A stretch of 64,000 nucleotides of DNA from Bacteroidaceae bacterium (GTDB lineage Bacteria; Bacteroidota; Bacteroidia; Bacteroidales; Bacteroidaceae), in assembly GCA_017560125.1 (NCBI GenBank), contig JAFYOS010000013.1:1-64000 (forward strand), written 5' to 3'. Within the stretch, counting starts at the first letter, position 1. Every line of letters starts with the position of its first letter. Below the pieces are notes generated by a model. The model saw only the letters and a list, made by a program, of their open reading frames with translations, was not told the origin of the DNA and searched no databases. A program made the translations under genes and the position numbers. Shown piece by piece: positions 1-9,501 of this stretch.

Positions 1-774
1 CAATTGTATGGTGCGCTGATTGTAGAGAATGGCAATATTACTCTGGATTTCACAACCGTAAAAGAGGGGAAAGGCCCGTATGGCAGCGGTACAGAGAACA
101 ACCGGATAATGACCGAGATTCTTCAGAACCTCGACTCCATTTCTCGCGAAGAGATAAAGGACGAGGCTTTCAAATTGTTTGCCAAGCACAACAACGACAT
201 TATTGGCGTGTTGCTGATGACCTTACCCTATTACCGATGCCTTGACGACGAGACAAGACTCGCGACAATAGAGGGTTTTGGAGATTACCTTAGGAATATC
301 GATTTTGTAAAAAATGAATACAACAGCTTAAAGGGCAAACAGGCAACCGCTCCCGGCAAACCCTTCGTTGACATCGAAGGAACGGATGCAGCCGGCAACC
401 CTGTAAAGCTATCGGATTACGTAGGTAAAGGCAACTATGTACTCGTCGATATGTGGGCAAGCTGGTGCGGGCCTTGCAAGGCGGAGATTCCCAACCTTGC
501 CGAGGTGCACAACCTGTACAAGGACAAAGGCCTCACAGTGCTTGGCATCTTCGTAAGCGACGACATCAAGAACCTTGAACCCACATTGAAGGAGGAAAAT
601 GTGACATGGGCACAGATTGTTGACAGCCAAAACAAGGCCACAACCCTCTACGGAGTAAACGGAATACCCGCAATAATGCTCATCGGCCCCGACGGAACAA
701 TCCTTGAGCGTGGCAGTGCCATGCGTGGCGAAAACATTAAAAAGAACATCGAGAAATATTTGCTAAACAAGTAA
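1..774 (+). CDS. TlpA-like thiol:disulfide oxidoreductase (5' truncated)
   Basis: The reading frame is open from base 1, so the N-terminus, probably with a signal peptide or lipobox, lies outside the window; the visible part is 257 residues. The first ~110 residues resemble the DUF4369-type N-terminal domain common in Bacteroidota. The C-terminal half is an AhpC/TSA-thioredoxin fold with the redox motif WCGPC (nt ~463-477) and a cis-proline segment NGIPAIML near nt 658. Family members act in the periplasm as reductases or in cytochrome c maturation and stress tolerance; the substrate here is unknown. folD starts 10 bases after the stop, so the two are probably co-transcribed. Any in-frame TTG or ATG near the left edge is not a credible true start. 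Confidence 0.85.
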   Translation, partial: QLYGALIVENGNITLDFTTVKEGKGPYGSGTENNRIMTEILQNLDSISREEIKDEAFKLFAKHNNDIIGVLLMTLPYYRCLDDETRLATIEGFGDYLRNIDFVKNEYNSLKGKQATAPGKPFVDIEGTDAAGNPVKLSDYVGKGNYVLVDMWASWCGPCKAEIPNLAEVHNLYKDKGLTVLGIFVSDDIKNLEPTLKEENVTWAQIVDSQNKATTLYGVNGIPAIMLIGPDGTILERGSAMRGENIKKNIEKYLLNK

Positions 775-784
775 TAATACCACT

Positions 785-1666
785 ATGCAGATAATTGACG
801 GAAAAGCAATTGCAGCAGAGATTAAAAAAGAGATAGCTGCCGAGGTTAACGAAATAGTAGCAAAGGGTGGTAAGCGTCCCCATCTTGCAGCCATCCTCGT
901 GGGACACGATGGAGGTAGCGAGACATACGTAGCACACAAGGTACGCGCATGCGAGGAGTGTGGATTCACTTCAACCCTCATTCGCTACGAGGACGACATC
1001 ACCGAAGAGACACTGCTTGCCAAGGTGGAGGAGCTGAACAACGACCCCGACATCGACGGTTTCATCGTGCAGTTACCCCTTCCCAAGCACTTCAATGAGC
1101 AGAAGGTAATAGAGGCCATCGACTACCGCAAGGACGTTGATGGTTTCCACCCGATAAACGCCGGACGACTGACCATAGGCCTACCCTGCTACCTGTCGGC
1201 AACCCCCAACGGCATTATGGAGCTGTTGCGCCGCTACAACATCGATACAAAAGGTAAAAAATGCGTGGTACTCGGTCGCAGCAACATCGTGGGCAAACCC
1301 GTTGCCAACCTGATGCTGCAGAAGGGTACACCCGGCGATGCCACAGTAACCATCTGCCACAGCCGCACAGCCAACATCGAGGAGGAGTGCAGACAGGCAG
1401 ACATAATCATCGCAGCACTGGGACAGCCCCACTTTGTAAAAGCCGAGATGGTGAAAGAGGGCGCAGTGGTTATAGACGTTGGTACTACACGCGTTCCCAC
1501 AACCGAGACAAAATCGGGCTTCCGCCTGATGGGCGACGTGGATTTCCCCAACGTATCACCCAAATGCTCATACATCACCCCCGTTCCCGGCGGTGTAGGC
1601 CCCATGACCATCGTATCGCTCATGCAGAACACTCTGCTTGCAGCTAAAAAAGAGATTTATAAATAG
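785..1666 (+). CDS. folD: Bifunctional methylenetetrahydrofolate dehydrogenase / cyclohydrolase
   Basis: FolD interconverts 5,10-methylene-, methenyl- and 10-formyl-tetrahydrofolate in the cytosol, feeding purine and formyl-Met-tRNA synthesis. The 293-residue length is normal. Visible hallmarks are [13 protein letters not shown], containing the catalytic Tyr/Lys pair, VQLPLPKH, the Rossmann segment [13 protein letters not shown] for NADP, and the C-terminal [11 protein letters not shown]. The ATG at 785 follows the upstream thioredoxin by 10 bases. The stop overlaps the next start by one base (TAGTG), suggesting translational coupling to the CapA-like gene. Confidence 0.97.
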   Translation: MQIIDGKAIAAEIKKEIAAEVNEIVAKGGKRPHLAAILVGHDGGSETYVAHKVRACEECGFTSTLIRYEDDITEETLLAKVEELNNDPDIDGFIVQLPLPKHFNEQKVIEAIDYRKDVDGFHPINAGRLTIGLPCYLSATPNGIMELLRRYNIDTKGKKCVVLGRSNIVGKPVANLMLQKGTPGDATVTICHSRTANIEEECRQADIIIAALGQPHFVKAEMVKEGAVVIDVGTTRVPTTETKSGFRLMGDVDFPNVSPKCSYITPVPGGVGPMTIVSLMQNTLLAAKKEIYK

Positions 1667-2763
1667 TGAACATACGTTCCATTATTATATGCATACTGCT
1701 TGTGACGGCAACAAATGTTGCTGCGCAAGCAGTTGCGCATTTATCGAGGGTAGGCATCCTGTTTGCCGGCGACCTGATGCAGCACGAAAGCCAGCTGAAC
1801 GCCGCGCGGCAGAGCGACGGCACATACAGCTACTCGCCATGCTACAGCAAGATAAAAGGGTACATTACCGAGGCCGATATAGCCATAGCCAACCTGGAGA
1901 CAACCATCGCCGGAAAGCCCTACGGCGGCTACCCCATGTTCTGTGCGCCCGATAGCTTTCTGTATGCAGCCCAAAAGGCCGGCTTCGACATCATGCTGCT
2001 CGCCAACAACCACTGCCTCGACAGAGGACAACGAGGCGCTATGCGCACCCTTGCCATGCTCGATTCGCTCGGAATAGAGCACCTTGGTGTCTATCGCGAC
2101 AGCACCGACAGAGCCGCACGCTACCCCTACATAGTGAAAGCGAAAGGCTTGAAAATAGCATTGCTGAACTACACCTACGGCACAAACGGCATACCCGTGC
2201 GCCCGCCTATGGTTGTGAACCTGATAGACAAGGCCACTATGGAGCGCGACATAGCCAAGGCGCGAAGCATGCACCCCGACGCCATAATAGCATGCATGCA
2301 TTGGGGCGACGAATTCACACACAAGGTATCGAAGGAGCAGCGCGAACTGACCGACTGGCTCATTGCACATGGAGTGAACCATGTGATAGGCAACCATCCA
2401 CACGTGATACAACCATTCGAAACAAGGCGCGATACAGCGTCGCTTGCCCGCCACGCAATAGTATATTCACTGGGCAATCTGGTATCGGGTATGTATGCAC
2501 GCGGACGCGATGGCGGTGCACTGGTCACCCTGCGACTGCGAAAATTTTTCGGCACCACCCGCCTCGAAGGATTGGAATATCTGCTTGCATGGGTGGCACG
2601 CCCCGAAAGGGATGGCGTTAGTAATTTCGAAATATGGCCGGCCGCAACCCCACCCGATAATCTGAACCGGGTAACAAAAACGAAACTGGAAGAATTTGTA
2701 GAAGACAGCCGCAACCTTCTCGGCAACGACAACAGCCTGATAAAAGAGGTCTTCGCCAAGTAG
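1666..2763 (+). CDS. CapA family protein (metallophosphoesterase-like)
   Basis: This 365-residue protein starts with GTG, overlapping the folD stop by one base; no nearby in-frame ATG fits better. Residues 1-20 form a hydrophobic signal peptide ending near VAAQA, so it is probably exported. The fold is that of PGA_cap/CapA proteins, calcineurin-like phosphoesterases: GDLMQH near residue 35, NLETTI, LANNH, MHWGDE and GNHPHVIQP carry the expected metal-binding Asp, Asn and His residues. CapA takes part in poly-gamma-glutamate capsule export in Bacillus, but stand-alone homologues are widespread and mostly untested. No capB or capC homologue is nearby, so capsule function is not supported here. 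Confidence 0.88.
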   Translation: MNIRSIIICILLVTATNVAAQAVAHLSRVGILFAGDLMQHESQLNAARQSDGTYSYSPCYSKIKGYITEADIAIANLETTIAGKPYGGYPMFCAPDSFLYAAQKAGFDIMLLANNHCLDRGQRGAMRTLAMLDSLGIEHLGVYRDSTDRAARYPYIVKAKGLKIALLNYTYGTNGIPVRPPMVVNLIDKATMERDIAKARSMHPDAIIACMHWGDEFTHKVSKEQRELTDWLIAHGVNHVIGNHPHVIQPFETRRDTASLARHAIVYSLGNLVSGMYARGRDGGALVTLRLRKFFGTTRLEGLEYLLAWVARPERDGVSNFEIWPAATPPDNLNRVTKTKLEEFVEDSRNLLGNDNSLIKEVFAK

Positions 2764-2776
2764 CCACCTAAGAAGG

Positions 2777-4396
2777 TTACTCGCCATCGGCGCACATCGC
2801 CAGCAACAGCAACAACATAATATAGTAGAAGGCAAGGAAGAGCAACAATGCAAGAGCACCCACCGTGAGCGACATTGCCAGCACGAACAAGAAAGAGAAG
2901 GCGTGCAACGTCACCGCCGCCATTGCTATCCACAGGAAGGCTCTATAGCTGCTCAATCTCCACAACACGACACCTGCAAGCGCCACCACTGTGGGGTATA
3001 AAAGGATGAAATTCTCGCCTGCAAAAATATATAGTGCAGTGGAAAGAACAGCCATCAGCAGCAGCGTTGCGCATAGCATTGTAGCAACAGCTACAATGCG
3101 ACGACGCCACGCAACAGCAGCTATCATCGCAGCGACTAGAACAATCATAGAGAGCACCATGGCCAAATTATCGTAGCCAACACCCACCAACATACCCATA
3201 GGCTTGTATCGAAGCCCCTCGAGCGTTGCACAGCCCCACGAGAGCGCCAGCCCCACCCCGAACAGCAGCAGCGACGCAAGCAACTGCATAAAGAAGGAGG
3301 CGACGATGGGCAGTGGAGCCGTCCTTGCAGCACGCGCCTCGTATATCAGATAGAATATAAGGGCAATAAGGAACAGGACATTTACCACAATGTATCCCGC
3401 CTGCGAAAATATGAAAAGCCCCAGCAAGGGAACGGTAAAGCAGATGTCATCGACATCGGATTTCAGTGCATCCTTGTCGGAATAGGCCTCATCGGTTAAA
3501 TAGTCGAGCGCCACCGGGATTATCTGCGAGCAGTAGTGGCCAATGGAACGAAGCGATATATTACCCACGTTATCCAACGAAGTGTGGTAGTGGTTAATAT
3601 CGGCCACCGTTGCAAAATTCAACCCCGGTAACGAATCCATCACAATGGTAAAATCGGTTGCATTGGGCATATAGCGATAGACGATATTTATAAGCGAATA
3701 GGTAAACGGATAGGCCGCCGAACGGGCATACAAATCCATCAATTTGGTGTTGCCACGCGAGGTTTCGAACAAAAGCGCCGGCCCGTAGGTACCACGTGCA
3801 TCGACATTTATCACAAGCCCCACCCTATCGAACAGTTCGCGGTTGTGGGCATAAGCCGCCTTCATACCCAGCATGCCAACCTCCTCGGCATCGGTGAAAA
3901 GAATTTTTACACCCTGATGCCACTCGTCGCGCCGTTCAAGCGCAAGCCTAAGGGTTTCGAGAACAACCCCGACGCCATAGCCATTATCGGCGGCACCGAG
4001 CGAAATGGCCGTATCGCCACGCAGCAACCACGGATAGCGTGAATCGTAATGCGCCACAAGCATCAACGAGGTTGCAGCGCTATCGCACATAGGCGAAACC
4101 TCGGCATATACATTATGCATATCGAAGCGGAAGCCCAACGCCTCGTTTGCCAGATAGGAATAGACCTTGGGCTCGCAACCGAGGTCGGTCAAACGCGAGC
4201 GTAAGTAGTCGCGCACCGCCTCGCGCTCCTTGGCATGAGCCACCGAATGAGGTTCGGATGATATCGCGCGTATATCATCCACTACATTGGCCACGGAACA
4301 GCCATCGGTACTGCTATGGAACAGCCCCCACCCCAGCGACACTATTGCCGAGAGCAGGATAACCGTAAACGAAATAATATAGGAGCGTTTGCGCAT
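2777..4396 (-). CDS. M28 family metallopeptidase with C-terminal membrane domain
   Basis: This is a 539-residue protein with an N-terminal signal anchor (residues ~7-27), an M28 zinc aminopeptidase domain (~35-310) and about eight hydrophobic segments to the C-terminus. Probable zinc ligands and catalytic residues are visible in AHYDSR, GAADNGYG, FTDAEEVGMLG, NVDARG and INHYHTSLD. The catalytic domain should face the periplasm. Architecture resembles the multi-spanning ER/vacuolar M28 group (Fxna-like) more than secreted aminopeptidases. It begins 8 bases after the stop of the BASS transporter, so they form one transcription unit. Substrate unknown. Confidence 0.88.
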   Translation of the reverse strand: MRKRSYIISFTVILLSAIVSLGWGLFHSSTDGCSVANVVDDIRAISSEPHSVAHAKEREAVRDYLRSRLTDLGCEPKVYSYLANEALGFRFDMHNVYAEVSPMCDSAATSLMLVAHYDSRYPWLLRGDTAISLGAADNGYGVGVVLETLRLALERRDEWHQGVKILFTDAEEVGMLGMKAAYAHNRELFDRVGLVINVDARGTYGPALLFETSRGNTKLMDLYARSAAYPFTYSLINIVYRYMPNATDFTIVMDSLPGLNFATVADINHYHTSLDNVGNISLRSIGHYCSQIIPVALDYLTDEAYSDKDALKSDVDDICFTVPLLGLFIFSQAGYIVVNVLFLIALIFYLIYEARAARTAPLPIVASFFMQLLASLLLFGVGLALSWGCATLEGLRYKPMGMLVGVGYDNLAMVLSMIVLVAAMIAAVAWRRRIVAVATMLCATLLLMAVLSTALYIFAGENFILLYPTVVALAGVVLWRLSSYRAFLWIAMAAVTLHAFSFLFVLAMSLTVGALALLLFLAFYYIMLLLLLAMCADGE

Positions 4397-4404
4397 AATT
4401 GTAA

Positions 4405-5331
4405 CTATTTTTCGTTCATTGCATAATATTTTGCCACAAGTGCGCCGCTTATATTATGCCACACACTGAAAATGGCACCCGGGATTGCAGCCATGGGAAA
4501 GGCGGCGAAATGCAGTGCAGCAAGCGACGAAGCAAGGCCGCTGTTCTGCATGCCGACCTCGATGGAAACAGCCACCCTTTTTGCATAGGAAAGCCCCACA
4601 AGGCGCGCAACGCCATAGCCAAGAAGCAAGCCGGAGATATTGTGAAGCGCCACCACAAGCAGCACCATCAAACCACCCTGAAGTAGTCTGTCGGCTGCAT
4701 GGGAAACTATAATAGCAACCACAAATGCTATCATCACAGAGGAGAAAGCCGGCAGAAACGGCACCACGCTTGCCGTCTGTCGCGGAAGAAATTTTTGTAC
4801 TACGAAGCCCGTGAAAATGGGAGCAATGACCACATAAAATATAGACAACAGCATGCCCAACGCATCGACATCGACCAAGGTGCCGGCCAACAGCCACACA
4901 AGCAACGGGGTCAACAGCGGAGCAAGCAAGGTAGATACGGCCGTCATACCGACCGAGAGGGCTACATCGCCCTTGGCAAGGTAGGCAATCACATTCGACG
5001 CCGTACCACCAGGGCAGCAACCCACAAGGATTACACCCACGGCAAGGTCGGGCGACAGAGCAAAAACCCGCGCTAGAAGCCACGCCACCAAGGGCATTAT
5101 GGAAAATTGCGCCAATGAACCTACAAGAACATCCTTCGGACGACTGAAAACCACACGGAAATCATCGACATTAAGCGTAAGCCCCATTCCGAACATAATG
5201 ACGCCCAACAGCGGATTTATCACCCACATATCCACCCCACCCAACAGCGATGGAAGGAACAACGACAACAGCGCGGCTGCAAGCACCAATAGAGCCATTC
5301 GGCGCGAAATAAAATCACATATTCTTTTCAT
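4405..5331 (-). CDS. Bile acid:sodium symporter (BASS) family transporter
   Basis: A hydrophobic protein of about 308 residues with the BASS family pattern and the conserved segment GCCPGGTASNVIAYLA, which shapes the substrate and sodium site. Bacterial members transport organic anions such as bile acids, pantoate or keto acids; the substrate here cannot be read from sequence. I chose the ATG at 5331 (MKRICDF). An in-frame ATG at 5349 exists, but the bases between them contain a TATCTTTG box (5337-5344 on the minus strand). If that box is a real promoter, the mRNA would begin almost at the 5331 start. The M28 peptidase gene follows directly. Confidence 0.87.
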   Translation of the reverse strand: MKRICDFISRRMALLVLAAALLSLFLPSLLGGVDMWVINPLLGVIMFGMGLTLNVDDFRVVFSRPKDVLVGSLAQFSIMPLVAWLLARVFALSPDLAVGVILVGCCPGGTASNVIAYLAKGDVALSVGMTAVSTLLAPLLTPLLVWLLAGTLVDVDALGMLLSIFYVVIAPIFTGFVVQKFLPRQTASVVPFLPAFSSVMIAFVVAIIVSHAADRLLQGGLMVLLVVALHNISGLLLGYGVARLVGLSYAKRVAVSIEVGMQNSGLASSLAALHFAAFPMAAIPGAIFSVWHNISGALVAKYYAMNEK

Positions 5332-5526
5332 ACTGGCAAAGATACGCACAAGCGAGCGAATGTTCGCATAAACGAGTGAATAAAACTTATTTTATTTCCA
5401 ACGAGTGTAAACGAACTTCGGTAAAACCAAATAGGCAATAATATCAAGCTTGCTTGAATATTTCTAAGCGAGCGCAGTAGATCTTCGAGGTTTACCTGCT
5501 TATATAATACTACAGGATACAAAAAA

Positions 5527-5554
5527 CGGACATCGCCTAGAATGACGATGTCCG
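5527..5554 (-). terminator. Intrinsic terminator of bamD-rpoZ-DUF4293
   Basis: A 9-bp perfect stem (CGGACATCG / CGATGTCCG) with a 10-base loop is followed on the minus strand by six T residues. It lies just past the DUF4293 stop. The remaining bases up to the BASS gene hold nothing I recognise. Confidence 0.88.
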
Positions 5555-5578
5555 CAATATAGGATGATGAAAAGTTTC

Positions 5579-6043
5579 TTAATCCCTTAGTCTGAAGCCC
5601 GTTGCTTTTGCTAAAATAGCAGCCTCGGTGCGACGTGCAGCAAAGAATGCAAGCACGTTGAACACAAACACAAAGAAGGGGAAGAGAAGCGGGAGCGACA
5701 GTACGAACGAATCCGCAGCCAACACCCATACATATATGCCCATGAGCAGGTAATAGCCCACAACCAATAGCAGGTTGAGTATTGTTACACGCTTCTGCAA
5801 ATCGAAATTCTGGAAACCCGAAATCATAAGACCAAACAGGTTCACCAAGCCGACAACTACAAGCACCACGCCCAAGGCAATGGGTGAATAAGACACCTCG
5901 CCATTGGCCATAATGTACTTGAAATTGGTTAGTTCGTTAGTTGCGCCGTTTGCCTCTACCAACTGCAGGATGGTAGAACAGAGTGTAGCTATTACAAGCA
6001 CCACCGACAGCAAGAAAAAGAACTGATAGGAACGGAACTTCAT
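5579..6043 (-). CDS. DUF4293 family membrane protein
   Basis: A 154-residue protein with four strongly hydrophobic segments (about residues 8-25, 58-78, 88-112 and 118-138), matching the small DUF4293 family found in Bacteroidota. The basic C-terminus ending in RLRD is typical. No function is known. It is the last gene of a bamD-rpoZ-DUF4293 unit: the rpoZ stop lies 5 bases upstream and a strong terminator follows. This order recurs in the phylum, so the annotation rests on both sequence and context. Confidence 0.82.
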   Translation of the reverse strand: MKFRSYQFFFLLSVVLVIATLCSTILQLVEANGATNELTNFKYIMANGEVSYSPIALGVVLVVVGLVNLFGLMISGFQNFDLQKRVTILNLLLVVGYYLLMGIYVWVLAADSFVLSLPLLFPFFVFVFNVLAFFAARRTEAAILAKATGFRLRD

Positions 6044-6048
6044 ACCGA

Positions 6049-6387
6049 TTAGTCCTCAGATTCGTTTTTCTCCTTAGAAAGATCTCTGAAATAAACCTTT
6101 CCCTCGAGGAACTCCTGTGTTGCGATGAGTGTAGGCTTGGGCTGACGCTCATAGTAACGAGAAATCTCAATCTGCTCGTGGTTTTCGAACTGCTCTTCGA
6201 GGTTGTCTGTTGTTGAAGAGAACTCGTTCAGTTTCTTGAGCAATTCCTCTTTCAATTCCGCTGCAATCTGATTAGAACGCTTACCTATTATTGCTACCGA
6301 CTCATATACATTACCTGTTTCAGTAACAAAATCTGCCATGTTGCGGGTTACCGTTGTTGTCGGTGCATTTGTCTTTTTATAGTCCAT
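6049..6387 (-). CDS. rpoZ: DNA-directed RNA polymerase omega subunit, Bacteroidota type
   Basis: This 112-residue protein matches the omega/Rpb6-like subunit of Bacteroidota. The segment NVYESVAIIGKRSNQIAAEL is the conserved helix that latches the beta-prime C-terminus, followed by a charged tail. Omega helps assemble RNA polymerase and, in other bacteria, contributes to ppGpp sensing. The Bacteroidota version is divergent and often listed only as an RpoZ-family or hypothetical protein. Flanking bamD (15-base gap) and DUF4293 support the call. Confidence 0.86.
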   Translation of the reverse strand: MDYKKTNAPTTTVTRNMADFVTETGNVYESVAIIGKRSNQIAAELKEELLKKLNEFSSTTDNLEEQFENHEQIEISRYYERQPKPTLIATQEFLEGKVYFRDLSKEKNESED

Positions 6388-6402
6388 TATATTTATTGTT
6401 TA

Positions 6403-7212
6403 TTATTCGTTTACAATTTTCAACGCTTCGCGATAATAATCCTCAGCCTCTTCAATGTATTTGCTGTCGGGGAATTCGTTCTTGAAGGCGTAGTATTCAT
6501 CAACCGTATCGCGATAGCGGTCAACCTTTTTCTCCTCGACGCTCTTGCTGGCCATCTTGTACTTGGCACGAAGTATGAGCATCGATAGCTCCTCGCGCAA
6601 TTTGGTATAGGGGTAATCCTTCAACGCATTCTGCGCTGTGACGATGCATGCCTGATAGTTGTTGCGCATGAGATCGAAACTGCCAAGTTCGTAATAGAGC
6701 TTTGCCGAAAGAAAATCTTTCTCGACCAACACATCGTGCATCGCAAAGAGCATTTCCTGTGCCTCGGTGCGATAGATGCTCGCCGGATAGTACTCCATGA
6801 AGAGCTGCAACTCCTGCATTGCCGAATATGTGCTCGACTGGTCGAGCTCGGGAACGGGAATATTTTTGAACAGCGATTTTCCGCAATGGAAACGGGCCAA
6901 TTCGTTGAACACGCCACGCTGATAGGTTGTGTAGTATGTCTTGAAGTATTGTGCCGCTGTCTCGTAGTCACCGGACTCGTAGTAGCACATGCCCAACATG
7001 TAGAGCGACTCCTCGGCGTTGCGATGTCCCTTGAACGTAGCTATAAGGTCCTCGAGCAACGGTGCTGCCTTTGAGTAGCTACGGTTTACAAAGTAAGCCT
7101 TAGCCGCCTCGTATCTGCACTCAACATCGTTGGTCTTGAGCAGACTGTTATACTGCGAACATGATGTAAGCAGTAAAATAGCCACAAAAAGCGTATAGAG
7201 AGTCCTTTTCAT
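6403..7212 (-). CDS. bamD: Outer membrane assembly lipoprotein BamD
   Basis: A 269-residue lipoprotein. The signal peptide ends in the lipobox LTSC (Cys near residue 18), followed by TPR-like helical repeats (AKAYFVNRSYSKAAPLLEDL, YMLGMCYYESGDYETAAQYF, ELARFHCGKSLF). BamD is the periplasmic TPR subunit that, with BamA, inserts beta-barrel proteins into the outer membrane. Length fits the family (about 240-290). A promoter with its -7 box at 7232-7239 lies 20 bases upstream. rpoZ and DUF4293 follow in the same unit. Confidence 0.9.
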   Translation of the reverse strand: MKRTLYTLFVAILLLTSCSQYNSLLKTNDVECRYEAAKAYFVNRSYSKAAPLLEDLIATFKGHRNAEESLYMLGMCYYESGDYETAAQYFKTYYTTYQRGVFNELARFHCGKSLFKNIPVPELDQSSTYSAMQELQLFMEYYPASIYRTEAQEMLFAMHDVLVEKDFLSAKLYYELGSFDLMRNNYQACIVTAQNALKDYPYTKLREELSMLILRAKYKMASKSVEEKKVDRYRDTVDEYYAFKNEFPDSKYIEEAEDYYREALKIVNE

Positions 7213-7231
7213 TTTTGCGTAAATTCGGGTG

Positions 7232-7262
7232 CAAAGATAGCTTTTTTGCCTCGAAAATGCAA
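7232..7262 (-). promoter_or_regulatory. Promoter of bamD operon
   Basis: On the minus strand the -7 box TATCTTTG (7232-7239) is preceded by TTG (7260-7262) with 20 bases between. This is the Bacteroidota sigma-ABfr pattern. The predicted leader is short, about 15 bases. Confidence 0.8.
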
Positions 7263-7354
7263 TGAATATTTATTATTTAATTATTATTAAATCGAAATAA
7301 GATTTGTTTTGGTTTATTTGGAGTGCAATTGCATCGCGATAAACAAAATTGTAA

Positions 7355-7362
7355 TATCTTCG
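7355..7362 (+). promoter_or_regulatory. Probable -7 box of uvrB
   Basis: TATCTTCG differs from TAnnTTTG by one base and lies 20 bases upstream of the uvrB ATG. No LexA-type palindrome stands out nearby. Confidence 0.5.
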
Positions 7363-7381
7363 CAAGATAAATTTAAGCGAC

Positions 7382-9403
7382 ATGAAGTTTGAACTGATAT
7401 CCGACTACCGCCCCACCGGCGACCAGCCCGAAGCCATTGCCCAATTGGTCGAAGGCGTAAAATCGGGCATGCCTGCGCAGACGCTGCTGGGCGTCACCGG
7501 CTCGGGAAAGACATTTACCATAGCAAACGTAATAAAGGAGATTAACCGTCCTACCCTGATACTGAGCCACAACAAGACGCTCGCCGCACAGCTCTACAAC
7601 GAATTCAAAGGATTCTTCCCGAACAACGCGGTGGAATACTATGTGTCGTACTACGACTACTATCAGCCTGAGGCATACATCCCCTCGACCGATACATACA
7701 TAGAAAAGGATCTCGCCATAAACGACGAGATTGATAAGTTGCGCCTATCTGCCACATCAGCCCTGCTGTCGGGACGAAAGGACGTGGTGGTAATATCCTC
7801 GGTTTCGTGCATATACGGTATGGGTAACCCATCCGATTTCTATAAAAACGTGATTGAGATAAAGCGCGACATGAAGCTCGACCGCAACGTATTTCTGCGA
7901 TGGCTGGTGGGCAGTCTGTACCAGCGCAACGACATCGAACTGCACCGAGGAAACTTCCGCGTGAAGGGCGACACCGTCGATGTGAGCCTCGCCTACAGCG
8001 ACCATGTGCTGCGAATAACATTCTGGGACGACGACATAGAAAGCATCGAAGAGATTGACGCCGAGACAGGACGCCGCATCGCAGATTTCGATGAATACAA
8101 GATATACCCCGCCAATCTCTTTATGACGACCAAGGAGAGCACCCTGAGAGCTATTACCGAGATTGAAAAAGACCTGGCCGACCGCGTCGATTATTTCAAC
8201 GAGATAGGCAAGCCCTACGAAGCAAAAAGACTGCAGGAACGTGTGACATACGACATGGAGATGCTCCGCGAACTGGGCCACTGCTCGGGCATAGAGAACT
8301 ACTCGCGCTACTTCGATGGCCGTGAGCCCGGCACCCGCCCCTACTGCCTACTCGATTTCTTCCCGAAGGATTTCCTGATGGTAATAGACGAAAGCCACGT
8401 AAGCGTGCCGCAGATACACGCGATGTACGGAGGCGACAGAGCGCGCAAACTAAACCTTGTGGAATTCGGATTCCGTCTGCCCGCCGCACTCGATAACCGC
8501 CCACTGAAATTCGAGGAATTCCAAAGCATGACCAACCAGGTGATATACGTGAGCGCCACCCCCGACGACTACGAACTGCGAGAGAGCGGCGGCGTGATAG
8601 TGGAACAGCTCATACGCCCCACCGGTCTTCTCGATCCCATAATAGAGGTGCGCCCGTTGATGAACCAGGTAGATGACCTGATGGAAGAGATAGAGGTGCG
8701 CATACGCCGCGAAGAGCGCGTGCTGGTAACCACGCTCACAAAGCGCATGGCCGAGGAACTGACCGGATATCTGCAAAAGAACGGAGTACGCTGCAACTAC
8801 ATACACAGCGACGTCGATACCCTTGAGCGCGTACAGATAATGACCGACCTGCGCGAAGGACTGTACGATGTGCTCATAGGTGTAAACCTGTTGCGCGAAG
8901 GCCTCGACCTTCCTGAAGTGTCGCTGGTAGCCATACTCGACGCCGACAAGGAGGGCTTCCTGCGAAGCCACCGTTCGCTTACCCAGACCGCGGGCCGTGC
9001 CGCCCGAAACGTAAACGGCAAGGTTATTTTCTATGCCGACAACATCACACAGAGCATGAAGAGAACGATGGACGAAACAAGCCGTCGCCGCGAAAAGCAA
9101 ATTGCCTACAACGAAGCAAACGGCATAACCCCGCAGCAGATACGCAAGAGCATCGGAAACATCCTGTCGAGCGAGCGCAAGGATAGCAGTCGCAGTTATG
9201 CCTACAGCGAGGAGCACGCAACGGCAACCATGGCCGCCGACCCGATTGTGGAGTACATGAGCCGCGAGCAGCTTGAAAAGAGCATAGAGAACACCCGCCG
9301 ACTGATGAAAGAGGCCGCTGACAAGATGGAATACATCGAGGCAGCACAATATCGCGACGAGATGATGAAATTGCAAGAGATTGTGAAGAACCGCTTCCAA
9401 TAA
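7382..9403 (+). CDS. uvrB: UvrABC excinuclease subunit B
   Basis: This 673-residue protein is the damage-verification helicase of nucleotide excision repair. It receives DNA from UvrA, opens it with a beta-hairpin and recruits UvrC for incision. Visible are Walker A GVTGSGKT (residues ~38-45), the tyrosine-rich hairpin YYVSYYDYYQPEAYIP (~90-105), the DEAH-like motif DESHVSVPQ, helicase motif VI region QTAGRAARN, and a C-terminal UVR domain (~630-665) that contacts UvrC. Length is normal and no defect is seen. It is transcribed alone and ends at a strong bidirectional terminator. Confidence 0.97.
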   Translation: MKFELISDYRPTGDQPEAIAQLVEGVKSGMPAQTLLGVTGSGKTFTIANVIKEINRPTLILSHNKTLAAQLYNEFKGFFPNNAVEYYVSYYDYYQPEAYIPSTDTYIEKDLAINDEIDKLRLSATSALLSGRKDVVVISSVSCIYGMGNPSDFYKNVIEIKRDMKLDRNVFLRWLVGSLYQRNDIELHRGNFRVKGDTVDVSLAYSDHVLRITFWDDDIESIEEIDAETGRRIADFDEYKIYPANLFMTTKESTLRAITEIEKDLADRVDYFNEIGKPYEAKRLQERVTYDMEMLRELGHCSGIENYSRYFDGREPGTRPYCLLDFFPKDFLMVIDESHVSVPQIHAMYGGDRARKLNLVEFGFRLPAALDNRPLKFEEFQSMTNQVIYVSATPDDYELRESGGVIVEQLIRPTGLLDPIIEVRPLMNQVDDLMEEIEVRIRREERVLVTTLTKRMAEELTGYLQKNGVRCNYIHSDVDTLERVQIMTDLREGLYDVLIGVNLLREGLDLPEVSLVAILDADKEGFLRSHRSLTQTAGRAARNVNGKVIFYADNITQSMKRTMDETSRRREKQIAYNEANGITPQQIRKSIGNILSSERKDSSRSYAYSEEHATATMAADPIVEYMSREQLEKSIENTRRLMKEAADKMEYIEAAQYRDEMMKLQEIVKNRFQ

Positions 9404-9423
9404 CCTGCAAGCGCTACGCACAT

Positions 9424-9463
9424 AATAAAATCGAGGCCCACAATAGTAGGCCTCGATTTTATT
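9424..9463. terminator. Bidirectional terminator between uvrB and thrA
   Basis: A perfect 15-bp stem, arms 9424-9438 and 9449-9463 (core AAAATCGAGGCC / GGCCTCGATTTT), with a 10-base loop and A/T tracts on both sides. It sits between two convergent genes and can serve both. Confidence 0.92.
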
Positions 9464-9501
9464 ATATATACCGCGACGAACAGGCGTCGTTCGGAAAAAT
9501 C

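Noticed and set aside
8450..9421. 323-codon minus-strand ORF opposite uvrB
   Set aside because: Antisense shadow; uvrB motifs are complete on the plus strand.
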